Source of the DNA: Clostridia bacterium
GTDB taxonomy: Bacteria; Bacillota; Clostridia; Christensenellales; Borkfalkiaceae
Assembly: GCA_017616925.1 (NCBI GenBank)
Contig: JAFZXG010000082.1
Span: forward strand, 1 to 19,336
Direction: 5' to 3'
Length of the DNA stretch: 19,336 bases
In this document: one piece after another, positions 7,955 through 15,743 of the stretch
Layout: each line of letters starts with the position of its first letter
Numbering within the stretch: the stretch's first letter is position 1
The notes under the pieces: generated by a model
Seen by the model: the letters and a program-made list of their open reading frames with translations, nothing else
Told to the model about the DNA's origin: nothing
The model's database searches: none
Position numbers and translations under genes: made by a program

Positions 7955-9298
7955 TTATTCGGTACGGATACCGTTCATCTTGCAATATTCGGTAAGGATC
8001 TTTACGTTGTCGCCGTAAGAGATTATATAGTGCTGTCCTAACACCTTGTTTGCGAAATCTTCGGTGTCGTCAAGTTCTATTTTAAGTCCTGGGAGTTGGG
8101 GCGCGGGTTTATCCCAGCCGCACTCTTCCCAAGTCTCCGGCGTTTTGCCTACGCCCTTTACGACGTGCATGGTGAATTTTCCGTTAAGGCAAGCGAGACG
8201 GCACATGGTCAGTACTCCCTGTTTTGCCTTGGATACGTTTAATAATCCTTGCGAAAGTTCCCCGAACGCCGCGGGAAGTATGGTCGTTTCACCGTCAATT
8301 ATCTCTTTCGGGATATAGTCGGGAACGCCCGCTAACACTCCGTCGTTAAAGTATTCGTAAAACTCTAAATACGCGCCTATTTGTCCCGTAATCCCTTTTA
8401 CGATGACCTGCGTTATATTGCCCATACAGTCGTTTTCGGGGATAGTGCAAAGACCGTCTTCGGCAAGCAGGGTAAATATAGGCGCGGGCGGAAATCCCAA
8501 CAGTTTTTTGAATCCGTCAACGTCTTTAAGAGAGATCGCCGCGTACTTTCTCTCGTCTGCGATCTGCCTGATCGCAAGATAGTATTTTGCCGCGCTTTCC
8601 ACCGCGTTTTCGTCGGGCGTCTTAAGGAATTTCCACTTCTTTATTCTCGCTATCACCTTCTCTGTCTCTTTTGCGGTAAGTTTATTTGCCCTTTGTACCA
8701 CTTCAAGCATTTCGAAACACTCTATCTCTATACCGAAGTCGCGTTTTACGGCAAGCCCGTCGAACTGAGTTCCGTAAAGTTGCATATCGCGGTAGCCCAT
8801 TTGACCGATCTTCGTCTTTTTTAACTTGTTTTTTACCGCTGCGGCGTTGCAGTAAGAGACGACTTCTTCTACTTTTGACGGCGACTTTACCACGTCGTAA
8901 ACGTACTTAAAAGTATATCCCGCAGACTCCAACGCGATCCGTGCCGCACTCGTTCCCGCCTGATCCGCGGTAGTGACGAGATGTCCGTCTTCGTACCAGC
9001 CGCACAGTCCCCATAAAACCGTAGGTTTATGTTTAAACTCTTCGGCGACTTTCATTATGGCGTGGGTGGGTATCCAGCCCGCGACGCAAAGTACCATCGC
9101 GTCGAAATCCTTACCCTTAAAGTATTCTACCGCGTCGTTTATGTAAGTTTCTTCGTAATCGTCGCGTATGGGGTAGAAGGGGAAAACTTCCGCTCCTGTT
9201 TTTATTAAATCTTCGCACGCTTTTTTGCACTTTCTTTCGATCACTTCTATCGGGGTGTTTACTTCCCCGAATCCCGCAAAACCGATTTTTACCGACAT
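7955..9298 (-). CDS. L-fucose/L-arabinose isomerase-like protein
   Basis: A 447-residue protein beginning MSVKIGFAGFGEVNTPIEVI. The N-terminal ~150 residues form alternating strands and helices (DAMVLCVAGWIPTHAIM, KPTVLWGLCGWYEDGHLVTTADQAG) like the first domain of the FucI/AraA superfamily. The C-terminal part includes GDNVKILTEYC. FucI/AraA enzymes interconvert aldoses and ketoses with Mn2+ in the cytosol, but many distant members have unknown substrates, and this one is clearly divergent. The frame stays open 31 codons further upstream into the MFS gene; the start at 9298 is preferred because AAGGAG lies just upstream and it gives the expected N-terminus. It is separated by 26 bp from each neighbouring gene. 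Confidence 0.75.
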   Translation of the reverse strand: MSVKIGFAGFGEVNTPIEVIERKCKKACEDLIKTGAEVFPFYPIRDDYEETYINDAVEYFKGKDFDAMVLCVAGWIPTHAIMKVAEEFKHKPTVLWGLCGWYEDGHLVTTADQAGTSAARIALESAGYTFKYVYDVVKSPSKVEEVVSYCNAAAVKNKLKKTKIGQMGYRDMQLYGTQFDGLAVKRDFGIEIECFEMLEVVQRANKLTAKETEKVIARIKKWKFLKTPDENAVESAAKYYLAIRQIADERKYAAISLKDVDGFKKLLGFPPAPIFTLLAEDGLCTIPENDCMGNITQVIVKGITGQIGAYLEFYEYFNDGVLAGVPDYIPKEIIDGETTILPAAFGELSQGLLNVSKAKQGVLTMCRLACLNGKFTMHVVKGVGKTPETWEECGWDKPAPQLPGLKIELDDTEDFANKVLGQHYIISYGDNVKILTEYCKMNGIRTE

Positions 9299-9324
9299 CT
9301 TTTTTTCTCCTTTTTTATATATTT

Positions 9325-10578
9325 CTATTTCGTTTTTAACGTTTTGGTTTTCCTCTGATAATAAAGGTCTTCTGCAAAAAACACCGAACAAAGCGTAAGT
9401 ACCAACAGCGTGATAGAGAATAACACGAAAAATCCAGTATGCCAGTCGTTTCCGCTTAAGTCTAGAATAAGGGCTATCATAAAAGGCGACGCGGCTGCCG
9501 ACGCGCTTGCGCTTGCGTTTATATCGGCGGACGTTAAACCGTAATTCACGTAATTTTTAATATGCAGCGGAACCAAAACGCCGAAGGTGTTGTTGAGTAG
9601 CCGCAAGAATATTCCGATTGTTACGATCACCGCAATGGTAAGAATAACATTAAGTCCGTAAACAAAGCACAGTAAAAGACTTATTCCCGTTACGACGGCA
9701 GCCGACAGAAAAATGACCAAAAAATCGTTCTTGATCCTGTTGCAGAAAAATTCGGATAGGACGGGACCTAAATACGCAACGGTGGGGAAGAGCACCGTGA
9801 TAAGCGTTGCCATGGAGTCCGCAAGACCGAAATTGCTTTTTAAAATAGTCGGCATCCAGTTTGCAAAGCCGTAGTAAAGAAAACTTGAGAAGAAAACAGA
9901 GATCAGCGACAGGACAAACAACGGTTTTGCAGAAGGTCTTTCGGCAGTATATACCCTTTTTTTCAAAGGTATACCGTTTTCGTCGTCAACGGGTTTTAAG
10001 TCCGACTTTTCCATTCTCGTTATCGTAAAGAACATATAGAGAGTCGTAACGAGAAACGCCGTTCCCAGCGTGATAAAAGTTATACGCCAGTTGCCGAGAT
10101 GGATAGACAGCGAAGACAGCCCGAACGAAAGCGCGCTGCCCACGGAAAACGCCGCGCTTAAAAACAGTAAAGTTTTATCCATGGTTTTTCGGGACAGATG
10201 TTTGTTTAAGGTAACTATCGAACCGCACCACACCGAGCCGTGCATTATTCCGTTAAGAGCGAGTACGGAACATATATACCACATGGGCGAATAGAAAAAT
10301 ATGCTTAAAAACGACAATCCCGAAATAACGAACGTTACCATCATATAACGCTTAACGTTTATTTTTGAAAAGATCGGTGCAAGAATGACCTGTATTATCG
10401 CGTAAAAGGAATAGTAGAGAGTTATGGGCAGACTTGCTATAACGTTCGGCACGTCGTATTCGTCTTTTATCGCCACCATGGACGCCGAATACGATATTTT
10501 CATACACATAGACAGCATATACGCAAGCCAGCACGACAGTATAAGCCCGAATGTGATGCGTTTTTCTCTTTTAGTCAT
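9325..10578 (-). CDS. Major facilitator superfamily transporter, probably sugar or organic-anion uptake
   Basis: A 417-residue integral membrane protein with about 12 hydrophobic segments in two halves joined by a charged central loop (EKSDLKPVDDENGIPLKKR). That is normal MFS architecture. The N-terminal segment (FGLILSCWLAYMLSMCMKISYSASM) and general look recall the ACS/OPA branches, which carry sugar acids, sugar phosphates or organic anions; this placement is tentative. It is the only importer candidate in the operon and so may bring in the substrate of the surrounding enzymes. The start at 10578 is preferred over a longer frame from 10644: AAAGGAA lies upstream and overlaps the stop region of the deacetylase gene 5 bp away, indicating translational coupling. 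Confidence 0.85.
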   Translation of the reverse strand: MTKREKRITFGLILSCWLAYMLSMCMKISYSASMVAIKDEYDVPNVIASLPITLYYSFYAIIQVILAPIFSKINVKRYMMVTFVISGLSFLSIFFYSPMWYICSVLALNGIMHGSVWCGSIVTLNKHLSRKTMDKTLLFLSAAFSVGSALSFGLSSLSIHLGNWRITFITLGTAFLVTTLYMFFTITRMEKSDLKPVDDENGIPLKKRVYTAERPSAKPLFVLSLISVFFSSFLYYGFANWMPTILKSNFGLADSMATLITVLFPTVAYLGPVLSEFFCNRIKNDFLVIFLSAAVVTGISLLLCFVYGLNVILTIAVIVTIGIFLRLLNNTFGVLVPLHIKNYVNYGLTSADINASASASAAASPFMIALILDLSGNDWHTGFFVLFSITLLVLTLCSVFFAEDLYYQRKTKTLKTK

Positions 10579-10583
10579 ATTGC

Positions 10584-11408
10584 TTATTCCTTTATTGCGG
10601 TTACCTTTCCCGCTTTTACCAAAACGTTTTTGCCGTGATAACAAAGATACACGTCGGTATCGGTGGGGTTTTTAATTATTTTGCCGTCGACCGAATATTC
10701 CAGACGTTCGAACGCCTTTACGTAATCGTAAACTTCGCCGTTCGTGCAGTACCATATATCGTCGCGGTTGCCGACTTTCTTTGCAAAGTTCTCGATTATC
10801 TCCCAGTTGTCGCTATCGTTGAACTCGTAACTATGTCCCCAAAGGTAGAACAGTAAAGGTTCGTTATTCATATAAAAATCGGCTTTTTTGTAGTTTAAAA
10901 ACATTTCCGTCAGATCGGTAAGGTTTGGTGCGGCATGGCGGCAGGTGGGGGAAAGTCTCAACCAGTCGGTCGGTATCTTAAAACCGTTGGAACTTTCGAC
11001 CGTCCTCGCATACTTTACGCCGCAGTTTTTGAGTATTTCCACGACGGTATCGTTATAAGTACCGTACGCGTAAGCCATACCTTTAACGATCCTGCCGAAC
11101 TGTTTTTCAAGATTTTCCCTGTCAGTTATTATTTCGCGTGTCGCTACTTCGGGACTTACTTCCGTAAGCGAAAGGTGTTTCGCGCCGTGTACCGCTACTT
11201 CGTGCGGGGAATCAAGGTAGAGTTCGGTCGCCTCTTCTTTGGAGAGCCTTCTGTGTTCGGAATATAATTCCGAGTTAAGATTAAACGTGCATTTTAACCC
11301 GTATTTATCTAAAACACTTATAAGTTTTTTATCGAAAACCGTGCCGTCGTCGTAACTTAGCGTTACCGCTTTCAACTTAAAGTCGGGAAATCTTAAAAAT
11401 TTATACAT
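10584..11408 (-). CDS. Polysaccharide deacetylase (NodB-homology, CE4-type) protein, cytosolic
   Basis: A 274-residue protein with the CE4 motifs in order: LSYDDG (motif 1, D20-D21), HGAKH (motif 2, H74 and H78 as metal ligands), YAYGTYND (motif 3, about 113-120) and LFYLWGHSYEF (motif 5, H192). CE4 enzymes remove N- or O-acetyl groups from sugars with a divalent metal. There is no signal peptide or membrane anchor, unlike enzymes that act on the cell wall, so an imported acetylated sugar is the more likely substrate. The ribosome site is weak (AGCAGGCG upstream of the ATG). The gene follows the SGNH esterase by 36 bp, and the two may be paired deacylases. Confidence 0.87.
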   Translation of the reverse strand: MYKFLRFPDFKLKAVTLSYDDGTVFDKKLISVLDKYGLKCTFNLNSELYSEHRRLSKEEATELYLDSPHEVAVHGAKHLSLTEVSPEVATREIITDRENLEKQFGRIVKGMAYAYGTYNDTVVEILKNCGVKYARTVESSNGFKIPTDWLRLSPTCRHAAPNLTDLTEMFLNYKKADFYMNNEPLLFYLWGHSYEFNDSDNWEIIENFAKKVGNRDDIWYCTNGEVYDYVKAFERLEYSVDGKIIKNPTDTDVYLCYHGKNVLVKAGKVTAIKE

Positions 11409-11444
11409 ATACTAAACGCCTGCTATTCGTTATTTTTATTTACT

Positions 11445-12170
11445 TTATTTTCCTAACATCGTTTTCACGAGTTCGTAAGCAAATAAATAGTGCATATCTT
11501 TATCGGGGTGATTCAACTTGTTGGCGAGAAGTTCGGTCACGTTCACACCGCAATCCGCCATTTCCTTCCATATCGCGTAGCAATCGCAGACGACGACGCC
11601 TTTTTCTTCCGCGACCGACTTGGCGGCGGAAACGTATTCGTCCATAACGCCGCTACTCATCCTTTCGGCAAAGTTCTCGGCGAGTTCTTTAAAAAACTCA
11701 CTCGTGAGTTTCGGGCTTACGTTATAGTTCATGGTATTCGGCGTCATAAAAATACACTCCGCGCCCGTCGCCTTTATTCTGCCGAATATTTCGTTTAAAT
11801 GTTTTTTAAAATCCTTAATGCCGTCAAGCCCGCCGCCGCTGTCGTTTAAGCCGAAACATACGACGACGAGATCGGGGGAATACGATAAAACGTCCCTTTC
11901 TACACGGTTTAATCCCGTAAACGCGCTGCCGCCGCTTATTCCCGCGTTTATCACGGCGAAAGGCACGGACGGGTACAGTTTATTTAAGATTCTCTTAACT
12001 TTTTCGCAATACGCCCACTCCGCTATAAAGTCCGTTTGTATTCCGCGCGGCTCGGGTTCATAACACCCGAAACAGCCCTGCGTTACACTGTCGCCCAAAA
12101 ATGCGACGGTTATAGGCTTACGCGAGTAAAGATCTTTTTGTTTTTCCTTTATTTTGTCGATTATTTTCAC
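11445..12170 (-). CDS. SGNH/GDSL-family hydrolase (probable carbohydrate esterase)
   Basis: A 241-residue protein with the SGNH blocks: FLGDSVTQG (block I, nucleophile S28), NAGISGGSA (block II, G77), GLND (block III, N109) and a C-terminal NHPDKDMH (about 220-227, the Asp-His pair). This family includes acetyl-xylan, pectin-acetyl and other carbohydrate esterases. There is no signal peptide. It uses a GTG start, which overlaps the MATE stop as GTGA (12167-12170), with a very strong site AAGGAGGAG (12179-12187) 8 nt upstream, a coupled arrangement. Its place beside a CE4-type deacetylase supports removal of acyl groups from a sugar, which is inference. Confidence 0.88.
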   Translation of the reverse strand: MKIIDKIKEKQKDLYSRKPITVAFLGDSVTQGCFGCYEPEPRGIQTDFIAEWAYCEKVKRILNKLYPSVPFAVINAGISGGSAFTGLNRVERDVLSYSPDLVVVCFGLNDSGGGLDGIKDFKKHLNEIFGRIKATGAECIFMTPNTMNYNVSPKLTSEFFKELAENFAERMSSGVMDEYVSAAKSVAEEKGVVVCDCYAIWKEMADCGVNVTELLANKLNHPDKDMHYLFAYELVKTMLGK

Positions 12171-13540
12171 GCTTTTATCTCCTCCTTCGTTTTATAAAAA
12201 CGGAACATTTTACCCAAGAAGATATTCTGAACGAATACCGTTATAGTCCAGGACATCGGATAGGTTATGAAAAGTACGAGAAAACTTTCGGGGAATATTG
12301 CGGTCATAACCATAATGAAAATTATTCTTAAAACGCACCCGCCGAATATTGAAATTATCATCGACAGTACCGATTTTCCCATGCCGCGCATAACGTACGC
12401 GAACACGCCCATAAAGTTACATATAAAGTAAGTCGTCGCCATAACGGATAATCTCGTCTGTGCGTATGGCAGTATCTCGGCGTCGTTTCTTATGGCGAGA
12501 ACGAGCGGCTCGTCAAAAACAAGGATAAGTCCGCCGAGCACGAGTCCGTAACACATTATAAGGATCAGCGCTTTACGTATCGTTTCCTTTACGCGTTTTA
12601 CGTTGCCCGCGCCCATATTCTGACTCGTAAAGGACAGAGTGGAAATGGCGATCGCTTCGCCGCCGTCCAGAAGGAATTTATCTATCTCCTGTCCGACCGA
12701 ATTGCCCGCGGTGGCGACGCTGCCGAAAGAGTTTATATTCGCCTGTATAAAGACGTTCGAGATGCTGAAAAACACTTTTTGAAGACCGCTCGGCACGCCC
12801 ACCAACAAAACGTCTTTCAACTCTTTTTTATAGAATTTCAGGTGACTGAATTTCAGTCTGGCGTAGCCCGTGCTTTTAAGCATAACGACAAAACAGCATA
12901 CTGCCGATACGAAATTCGACGCGACCGTAGCGATCGCTACGCCTTCCACGTCCAGCCCTACGACCGTTACGAAAAATATGTTCAGAACGACGTTGAGTAT
13001 TCCGCCAGCAACGAGAAAGATAAGCGGTCTGAACGTGTCGCCGACAGCCCTTAATATCGCCGCGGAAAAATTATAGAGCATAATTATCGGCATACCGAGA
13101 GAATAGATTTTAAGATATGTCGTCGCCATATCGAGAAGATCGTCTTTACAGTTCATAAAGTAGAGGAAACTTCTCGCGCCGAAAAACCCTATTAAAAGCA
13201 GAACAACGCCCGAAACCACGCTTAAAAGTACGGAGCATCCGACGTATTTTTCCGCACTGTCCTTATCTCCCGCGCCTTTCGCTTTGGCGACGACGACGTT
13301 TGCGCCGAGAGAAAGCCCTATAAAGAACCCTATAAAAAGATTTATAAGAGTACCCGTGGCACCGACGGCGCCTACCGCGACGGTCGCCCTTTCGGGTGCC
13401 GCAAACCTGCCCAAAACCACGGTGTCCGCCGTGTTGAACAATAGTTGCAGTATATTTACTCCGAGTATGGGTAAAGAAAAGATAATAAGTTCTTTAAGTA
13501 TCGAACCCTTCGTAAGATCGAGTTCGTGATTATCGGTCAT
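12167..13540 (-). CDS. MATE family (DinF/NorM-type) multidrug or metabolite exporter
   Basis: A 457-residue membrane protein with about 12 hydrophobic segments. It opens with a short acidic tail and GSILKELIIFSLPILGVNILQLLFNTADTVVLG, the standard MATE N-terminus, and repeats the pattern in the second half (VGVPSGLQKVFFSISNVFIQ). MATE proteins export cationic compounds or metabolites using Na+ or H+. Its role inside a sugar-processing operon is unclear; it may export a toxic intermediate or inhibitor, or exchange a product. It starts 13 bp after the ceramidase-like gene with TAAGGAA overlapping that stop region, and ends in a 4-bp overlap with the esterase gene. Confidence 0.92.
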   Translation of the reverse strand: MTDNHELDLTKGSILKELIIFSLPILGVNILQLLFNTADTVVLGRFAAPERATVAVGAVGATGTLINLFIGFFIGLSLGANVVVAKAKGAGDKDSAEKYVGCSVLLSVVSGVVLLLIGFFGARSFLYFMNCKDDLLDMATTYLKIYSLGMPIIMLYNFSAAILRAVGDTFRPLIFLVAGGILNVVLNIFFVTVVGLDVEGVAIATVASNFVSAVCCFVVMLKSTGYARLKFSHLKFYKKELKDVLLVGVPSGLQKVFFSISNVFIQANINSFGSVATAGNSVGQEIDKFLLDGGEAIAISTLSFTSQNMGAGNVKRVKETIRKALILIMCYGLVLGGLILVFDEPLVLAIRNDAEILPYAQTRLSVMATTYFICNFMGVFAYVMRGMGKSVLSMIISIFGGCVLRIIFIMVMTAIFPESFLVLFITYPMSWTITVFVQNIFLGKMFRFYKTKEEIKA

Positions 13541-13553
13541 TTGTGATTCCTTA

Positions 13554-15041
13554 TTATAAGAACATACCGTTTATATGCGTTAAGGTTTCACGGACTAATA
13601 TGTCTCCGCCTTCGTGTCCCGTAACGCCGCTAGAAACGTACGCCGAATAGTGACTGCCTTTTTCCGCTTTCTCGGTGGGAAGATACCCGTCCGCTCCGCA
13701 TGAAAGTTGAATAAGGAAAGTCTGTTTCGCTTTACTTCTCGCCCTTATCTTGTTCCCGTAGTTTAAGAACAGTTCAAAAGGATTCGTCGCTATCGCTATA
13801 TCTCCGAACCTTACTATATGTATCTCTTCGGTAAAGGTATTGACTTTTTGCTGGAAATCGTATCTTGCTATTGTCCCCGCATAAATATGCATCTTCGCAT
13901 TGTCGTCGAAGTTCATAGCCCTGCCTTTGTTCTTTTCGATATAGTTTTCTATCTTTTCGACCGCGTCGTTATATTCCGCTATCGTTACGCGCCTTAAGGG
14001 CAGTACCATATCGAGCGTTTCGTGTTTCAATATCCCGTCGTTCTTTAATTCTTTTTTATCGAGTTCTTCGTATACGGATATGAGTTCGTTCGATATTCTT
14101 CTGCCTACTACCTTTAACCCCGATACGTCGAACATAGAAGGATCGGCCCTGCGTTCTATATAATTTTCTCTGTGGATATTCGGATCGTTAATAGGCGTTT
14201 CGGGGTTTACCCAACGGATTAAATCTCTCGGACACAAATCCCCCGCAGCCGAACAAAGTCCTAATACGAATACGTTTTTGCCGAAATGCTTTCTTAAATT
14301 CTCCTTTACCTTGCCCCAGTAGTCCGAAGAAATGAAACTTCTGTGTTCTACCACCTGCGAAGGACAGGCGATATTAGCGATAACGCCGTTTAACTCTTTA
14401 TTCTTATCGAAAGTATAAATAATTTCTATACCGCTGTCGTTGCCCGCTTCGAGTTCTTCGAAGTTAGCAAGATTTACGTCGCCCCACATTTTAGCCGAAC
14501 CGTCGTCGTAACAGACTCTTCTGTTCATACCGACCGCGGCGCGCCCGAACGCGTTTGCATAATAACCTTCGGTACGGTTTTCCCACGCCTTACAGATCGC
14601 TTCGGTTATTTTATCGACGAGGAAATTAAGCGCAACGTCGGGATCGAGCATCTTTTCGCTTGATACGAGCGGTTTATATTCCATACCTTCGGGAAGCATT
14701 TGTTTAAGGACGTCAAGCGTAGAACCCGAATCCGTCCCTTTCCTTGTATAGACGTAAGAAGTGTGCGTATGTATGGCGCTGGTTATTATCTTGTCTTTTA
14801 GTTCGGGATATTTCGCCTCTACTTTCTCTTTTACGAGTTTGTGAAGATTATTGCCTACGGCGACGAGATCGCAGGACGCTATCACCATTTTATCGTTACC
14901 GCTTTCCAAAGCAAAAGCGGTAATCGTTATTCTGCTTTCCACTTCGTCGGTAATTCTTTCAAAAAACTGACCTGCAAGCCCTATTTTAGTACCTTTTTCG
15001 GGCGTGATATCTACTTCCGCCCAACCCATTTTTAATGACAT
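13554..15041 (-). CDS. Neutral/alkaline ceramidase-fold hydrolase, substrate unknown
   Basis: A 495-residue protein beginning with GWAEVDITP, the signature start of the neutral/alkaline non-lysosomal ceramidase N-terminal domain. Zinc-ligand candidates are visible in SAIHTHTS (H91, H93) and VVEHRSFISSDYWG (H233). The family's GDxSP nucleophile motif is present as AAGDLCP, with cysteine (C270) in place of serine. The end has SCGADGYLPT and a GHEGGDILVRE segment, also family-like. There is no signal peptide, whereas true bacterial ceramidases are secreted. Together these suggest a relative repurposed for a small cytosolic amide, ester or sugar substrate. First gene of the operon; AAGGAG 10 nt upstream supports this ATG over the one four codons later. 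Confidence 0.8.
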   Translation of the reverse strand: MSLKMGWAEVDITPEKGTKIGLAGQFFERITDEVESRITITAFALESGNDKMVIASCDLVAVGNNLHKLVKEKVEAKYPELKDKIITSAIHTHTSYVYTRKGTDSGSTLDVLKQMLPEGMEYKPLVSSEKMLDPDVALNFLVDKITEAICKAWENRTEGYYANAFGRAAVGMNRRVCYDDGSAKMWGDVNLANFEELEAGNDSGIEIIYTFDKNKELNGVIANIACPSQVVEHRSFISSDYWGKVKENLRKHFGKNVFVLGLCSAAGDLCPRDLIRWVNPETPINDPNIHRENYIERRADPSMFDVSGLKVVGRRISNELISVYEELDKKELKNDGILKHETLDMVLPLRRVTIAEYNDAVEKIENYIEKNKGRAMNFDDNAKMHIYAGTIARYDFQQKVNTFTEEIHIVRFGDIAIATNPFELFLNYGNKIRARSKAKQTFLIQLSCGADGYLPTEKAEKGSHYSAYVSSGVTGHEGGDILVRETLTHINGMFL

Positions 15042-15076
15042 AATAAAACTGCTCCTTTTTTTGATTATTAAATATT

Positions 15077-15105
15077 ATTATAAATCTTTTCCATTTTTTT
15101 GACAA
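15077..15105 (-). promoter_or_regulatory. Sigma-A promoter of the glycan-processing operon
   Basis: Minus-strand TTGTCA (15100-15105) and TATAAT (15077-15082) with an exact 17-bp spacer, about 35 bp upstream of the first gene. Just upstream of the -35 box, touching it, is a short inverted repeat, ACTA-N4-TAGT (15105-15116), that could be a regulator site; it is too short to claim strongly. Confidence 0.87.
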
Positions 15106-15134
15106 CTAGAATTAGTCGGTTTTACCAGGAAAAC

Positions 15135-15174
15135 GATAAAAAACAAAAAAGAAAGATAAAAAGCAAAAAAGAAC
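15135..15174. repeat. Two tandem 20-bp A-rich direct repeats upstream of the operon promoter
   Basis: Two copies of a 20-bp unit beginning GATAAAAA (15135-15154 and 15155-15174) lie head to tail, 18 of 20 positions identical. They sit 30-70 bp upstream of the -35 box of the operon promoter. The phased A-tracts could act as an UP-like or bent-DNA element, or be tandem operator copies. Confidence 0.7.
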
Positions 15175-15226
15175 TGTGGACGCCGCTCTTTTTCGGTACG
15201 GATATCGAAACAGATCTTTCCGAGAA

Positions 15227-15718
15227 TTATTTATTTTTCCTTTGCGCGTCGTAAATATTATCGACCGCTATACACAAAGCGACCATTATATATTCGTAGT
15301 TTTCTTCGGCTTTTACCGAAAAAGTATCACGTATAAAGTCGAAATTGTCGTGTATAACGCCTATCGTTACGTCGTCTTTTTTTACGGTTATATCGCGCGG
15401 GTAGATAGGCCCTTCCATAGTCCAGACGGAGTCCGAAGTGTAGTCTTCGACGATATAATTACGGAAACTGAAATATTTTTTTGTGATTTTAAGAATTTTT
15501 TTTCCGTCCTTATCGTAAATAAGCGCGGAATACCTGAAAAACCGCCAGAATTTATTGCGGACCGTAAACACTTTTTTGTCCGACATATCCGCGATTACTT
15601 TTTTGTGCGTGAAAGAACCGAAGACGCCGTTTACTTTTAAGACTTCGTTTCCGTTTTCGTCGGTCACTTTGGAACCGCCTTTTAAAGTTACCAGATTGTT
15701 TTTTACGTTAAGTACCAT
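15227..15718 (-). CDS. LURP-one-related (LOR/tubby-like) family protein
   Basis: A 163-residue soluble protein rich in short beta-strands. The pattern is typical of the LURP-one-related family, a 12-stranded barrel resembling the tubby domain: GSKVTDENGNEVLKVNG, then DKKVFTVRNKFWRFFRYSALIYDKDGKKILKITKK, then SVWTMEGP-----ITVKKDDVTIGVIH. The C-terminal stretch YEYIMVALCIAVDNIYDAQ is the expected buried helix. Bacterial members have no settled biochemical role; membrane association has been suggested for the fold. A strong AAAGGAG precedes the start. It lies 25 bp after the membrane-protein gene and is probably co-transcribed with it. No convincing terminator was found after the stop. Confidence 0.8.
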   Translation of the reverse strand: MVLNVKNNLVTLKGGSKVTDENGNEVLKVNGVFGSFTHKKVIADMSDKKVFTVRNKFWRFFRYSALIYDKDGKKILKITKKYFSFRNYIVEDYTSDSVWTMEGPIYPRDITVKKDDVTIGVIHDNFDFIRDTFSVKAEENYEYIMVALCIAVDNIYDAQRKNK

Positions 15719-15743
15719 AATTTTCTCCTTTATATATATTTTT

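Larger units (their letters stand above)
3675..15105 (-). other. Predicted nine-gene leftward operon for intracellular glycan processing
   Basis: The unit runs from the promoter at 15077-15105 to the terminator at 3675-3691. Gaps between genes are 36 bp or less, one pair overlaps by 4 bp, and most starts have their own strong ribosome site. I found no internal terminator and no regulator gene. Order: ceramidase-like, MATE, SGNH, CE4-like, MFS, FucI-like, GH28-like, GH67/GH20-like, AGE, beta-helix remnant. Co-transcription is inferred from spacing and from these end signals. Confidence 0.8.

Noticed and set aside
9299..9391. 31-codon N-terminal extension of the FucI-like protein overlapping the MFS gene.
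   Set aside because: A clear AAGGAG site sits just upstream of the ATG at 9298 and the extension resembles no family N-terminus.
10579..10644. 22-residue N-terminal extension of the MFS transporter.
   Set aside because: It lies inside the deacetylase gene, is rich in basic residues, and the ATG at 10578 has its own ribosome site.
15191..15210. Hairpin TTTCGGTA-CGGA-TATCGAAA downstream of the LURP-one-related gene as a terminator.
   Set aside because: On the transcribed (minus) strand one pair becomes an A-C mismatch and the stem is followed by AAGAGC, not a U-tract, so it is not a convincing terminator.
15176..15640. 154-codon rightward open frame opposite the LURP-one-related gene.
   Set aside because: It mirrors the real gene on the other strand and shows no family resemblance or start signals.
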